A stretch of DNA of 30,589 nucleotides from an uncultured Lachnospiraceae bacterium. GTDB taxonomy: Bacteria > Bacillota > Clostridia > Lachnospirales > Lachnospiraceae. Below the pieces are notes generated by a model. That model saw only the letters and a list, made by a program, of their open reading frames with translations. It was not told the origin of the DNA and ran no database searches. The stretch's first letter is position 1. Every line of letters begins with the position of its first letter. Below, piece after piece: positions 30,281-30,589 of the stretch. The position numbers were made by a program, and so were the translations under genes. The stretch is taken from positions 1 to 30,589 of the forward strand of contig CAJUBE010000045.1 in the NCBI GenBank assembly GCA_910584725.1. The letters run 5' to 3'.

Positions 30281-30589
30281 ATGTTGTCACATAGCTATAT
30301 GATTGAGGTACTGGCAGGCGAACTTCTATTGCAGGGATATGCCGCTTATAACTGCTATATTCAGAAAAATACGGATTGGCATGTTGCAAAATATCATTTT
30401 CTTGGAAGTGAGGAAAATTTTCCTTTGGAGATGCTGCCAGAGCTGTTAAAAACGCTTACACCGCTGATTACCTGTAATTCATCTTTTTGTATGCTGCCGA
30501 AAAAGAGTGTTGCATTTATTGCAGAACTTACGCAGGATGATAAGGTCAGGTGTAGAGGCATTTGCGTTGACTGTAGCAATCTTAATTGT
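30281..30589 (+). CDS. Partial protein resembling a cobalamin-dependent methionine synthase activation domain
   Basis: The frame is open to the end of the window (103 residues). The helix SYMIEVLAGELLLQGYAAYN, then YHFLGSEENFPLEMLPELL, the loop CMLPKKSVAFIAEL and the Cys-rich end CRGICVDCSNLNC resemble the C-terminal half of MetH activation-domain proteins. There an SAM-binding fold reactivates oxidised cobalamin, and a PxKSV-type loop and a terminal Cys motif are seen. I am only moderately sure. There is no proper ribosome binding site before the ATG at 30281. The protein-like sequence seems to begin abruptly near 30262, where the opposite-strand GH94 gene also begins abruptly, so the 5' part may have been lost. 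Confidence 0.5.
   Translation, partial: MLSHSYMIEVLAGELLLQGYAAYNCYIQKNTDWHVAKYHFLGSEENFPLEMLPELLKTLTPLITCNSSFCMLPKKSVAFIAELTQDDKVRCRGICVDCSNLNC

Noticed and set aside
1..30589. tRNA, rRNA, complete insertion sequence or phage genes
   Set aside because: I saw no cloverleaf-like sequence, rRNA segment, transposase, integrase or phage structural gene. The only mobile-type signs are the short repeats listed.

Overview
This window looks like the chromosome of a gut-type Clostridia bacterium, most likely Lachnospiraceae. The signs are moderate GC, strong GGAGG-type ribosome binding sites, sigma-A promoters of the TTGACA/TATAAT type, LytTR regulators with GHKL kinases, an MsmK/UgpC-type sugar ABC cassette, GH94 phosphorylases and a GLUG-repeat surface protein. 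The family assignment is inference; no rRNA or other marker gene is present.

Layout. 1-498: 3' end of an M24 (Xaa-Pro) peptidase. 592-1513 (minus): LytTR regulator plus DUF3021 membrane protein. 1859-2497: class II aldolase. 2594-5371 (minus): large secreted GLUG-repeat protein with a proline/serine-rich stalk and a C-terminal membrane anchor. 5740-11378 (minus): sugar ABC transporter (ATPase, two permeases, solute-binding lipoprotein) followed by a small lipoprotein with its own structured leader. 11535-14894: a cluster of FRG, SUKH (SMI1/KNR4), an immunity-like protein and a DUF1266 protein, resembling an orphan toxin-immunity island, with a candidate structured RNA between FRG and SUKH. 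14924-16633 (minus): membrane HD-GYP protein. 17010-20290: AgrA/AgrC-like two-component pair and an AI-2E-family membrane protein. 20510-21688: an HTH domain fused to an APH-type kinase. 21728-22620: a small graveyard with a methyltransferase lacking its middle, an NTF2-like gene and a Fic remnant. 22761-25125: iron-sulfur-flavoprotein-like reductase and Na/phosphate cotransporter. 25333-30262: a truncated AraC regulator joined tail to tail with a truncated GH94 phosphorylase, then a second GH94 gene that is frameshifted exactly at its catalytic Asp. 30281-end: part of a probable cobalamin-dependent methionine synthase activation-domain protein.

Two themes stand out. First, a dispersed family of consecutive short hairpins (copies at about 1716-1797, 16890-16956 and 20397-20459) sits 54-66 nt upstream of three unrelated genes, always on the coding strand. 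At least two copies lie downstream of good promoters, so they would be transcribed as 5' leaders. The stem sequences differ between copies while base pairing and loops are kept. A different four-hairpin leader, carrying a strong ribosome binding site and a TTG-started small ORF, precedes the lipoprotein at 6462. Second, there are at least six gene-breaking junctions (around 14003-14094, 21846, 22435-22540, 25895, 29290 and 30262), several with short direct repeats or homopolymers at the break. They suggest recent deletion-driven decay, or, for some of them, assembly error.
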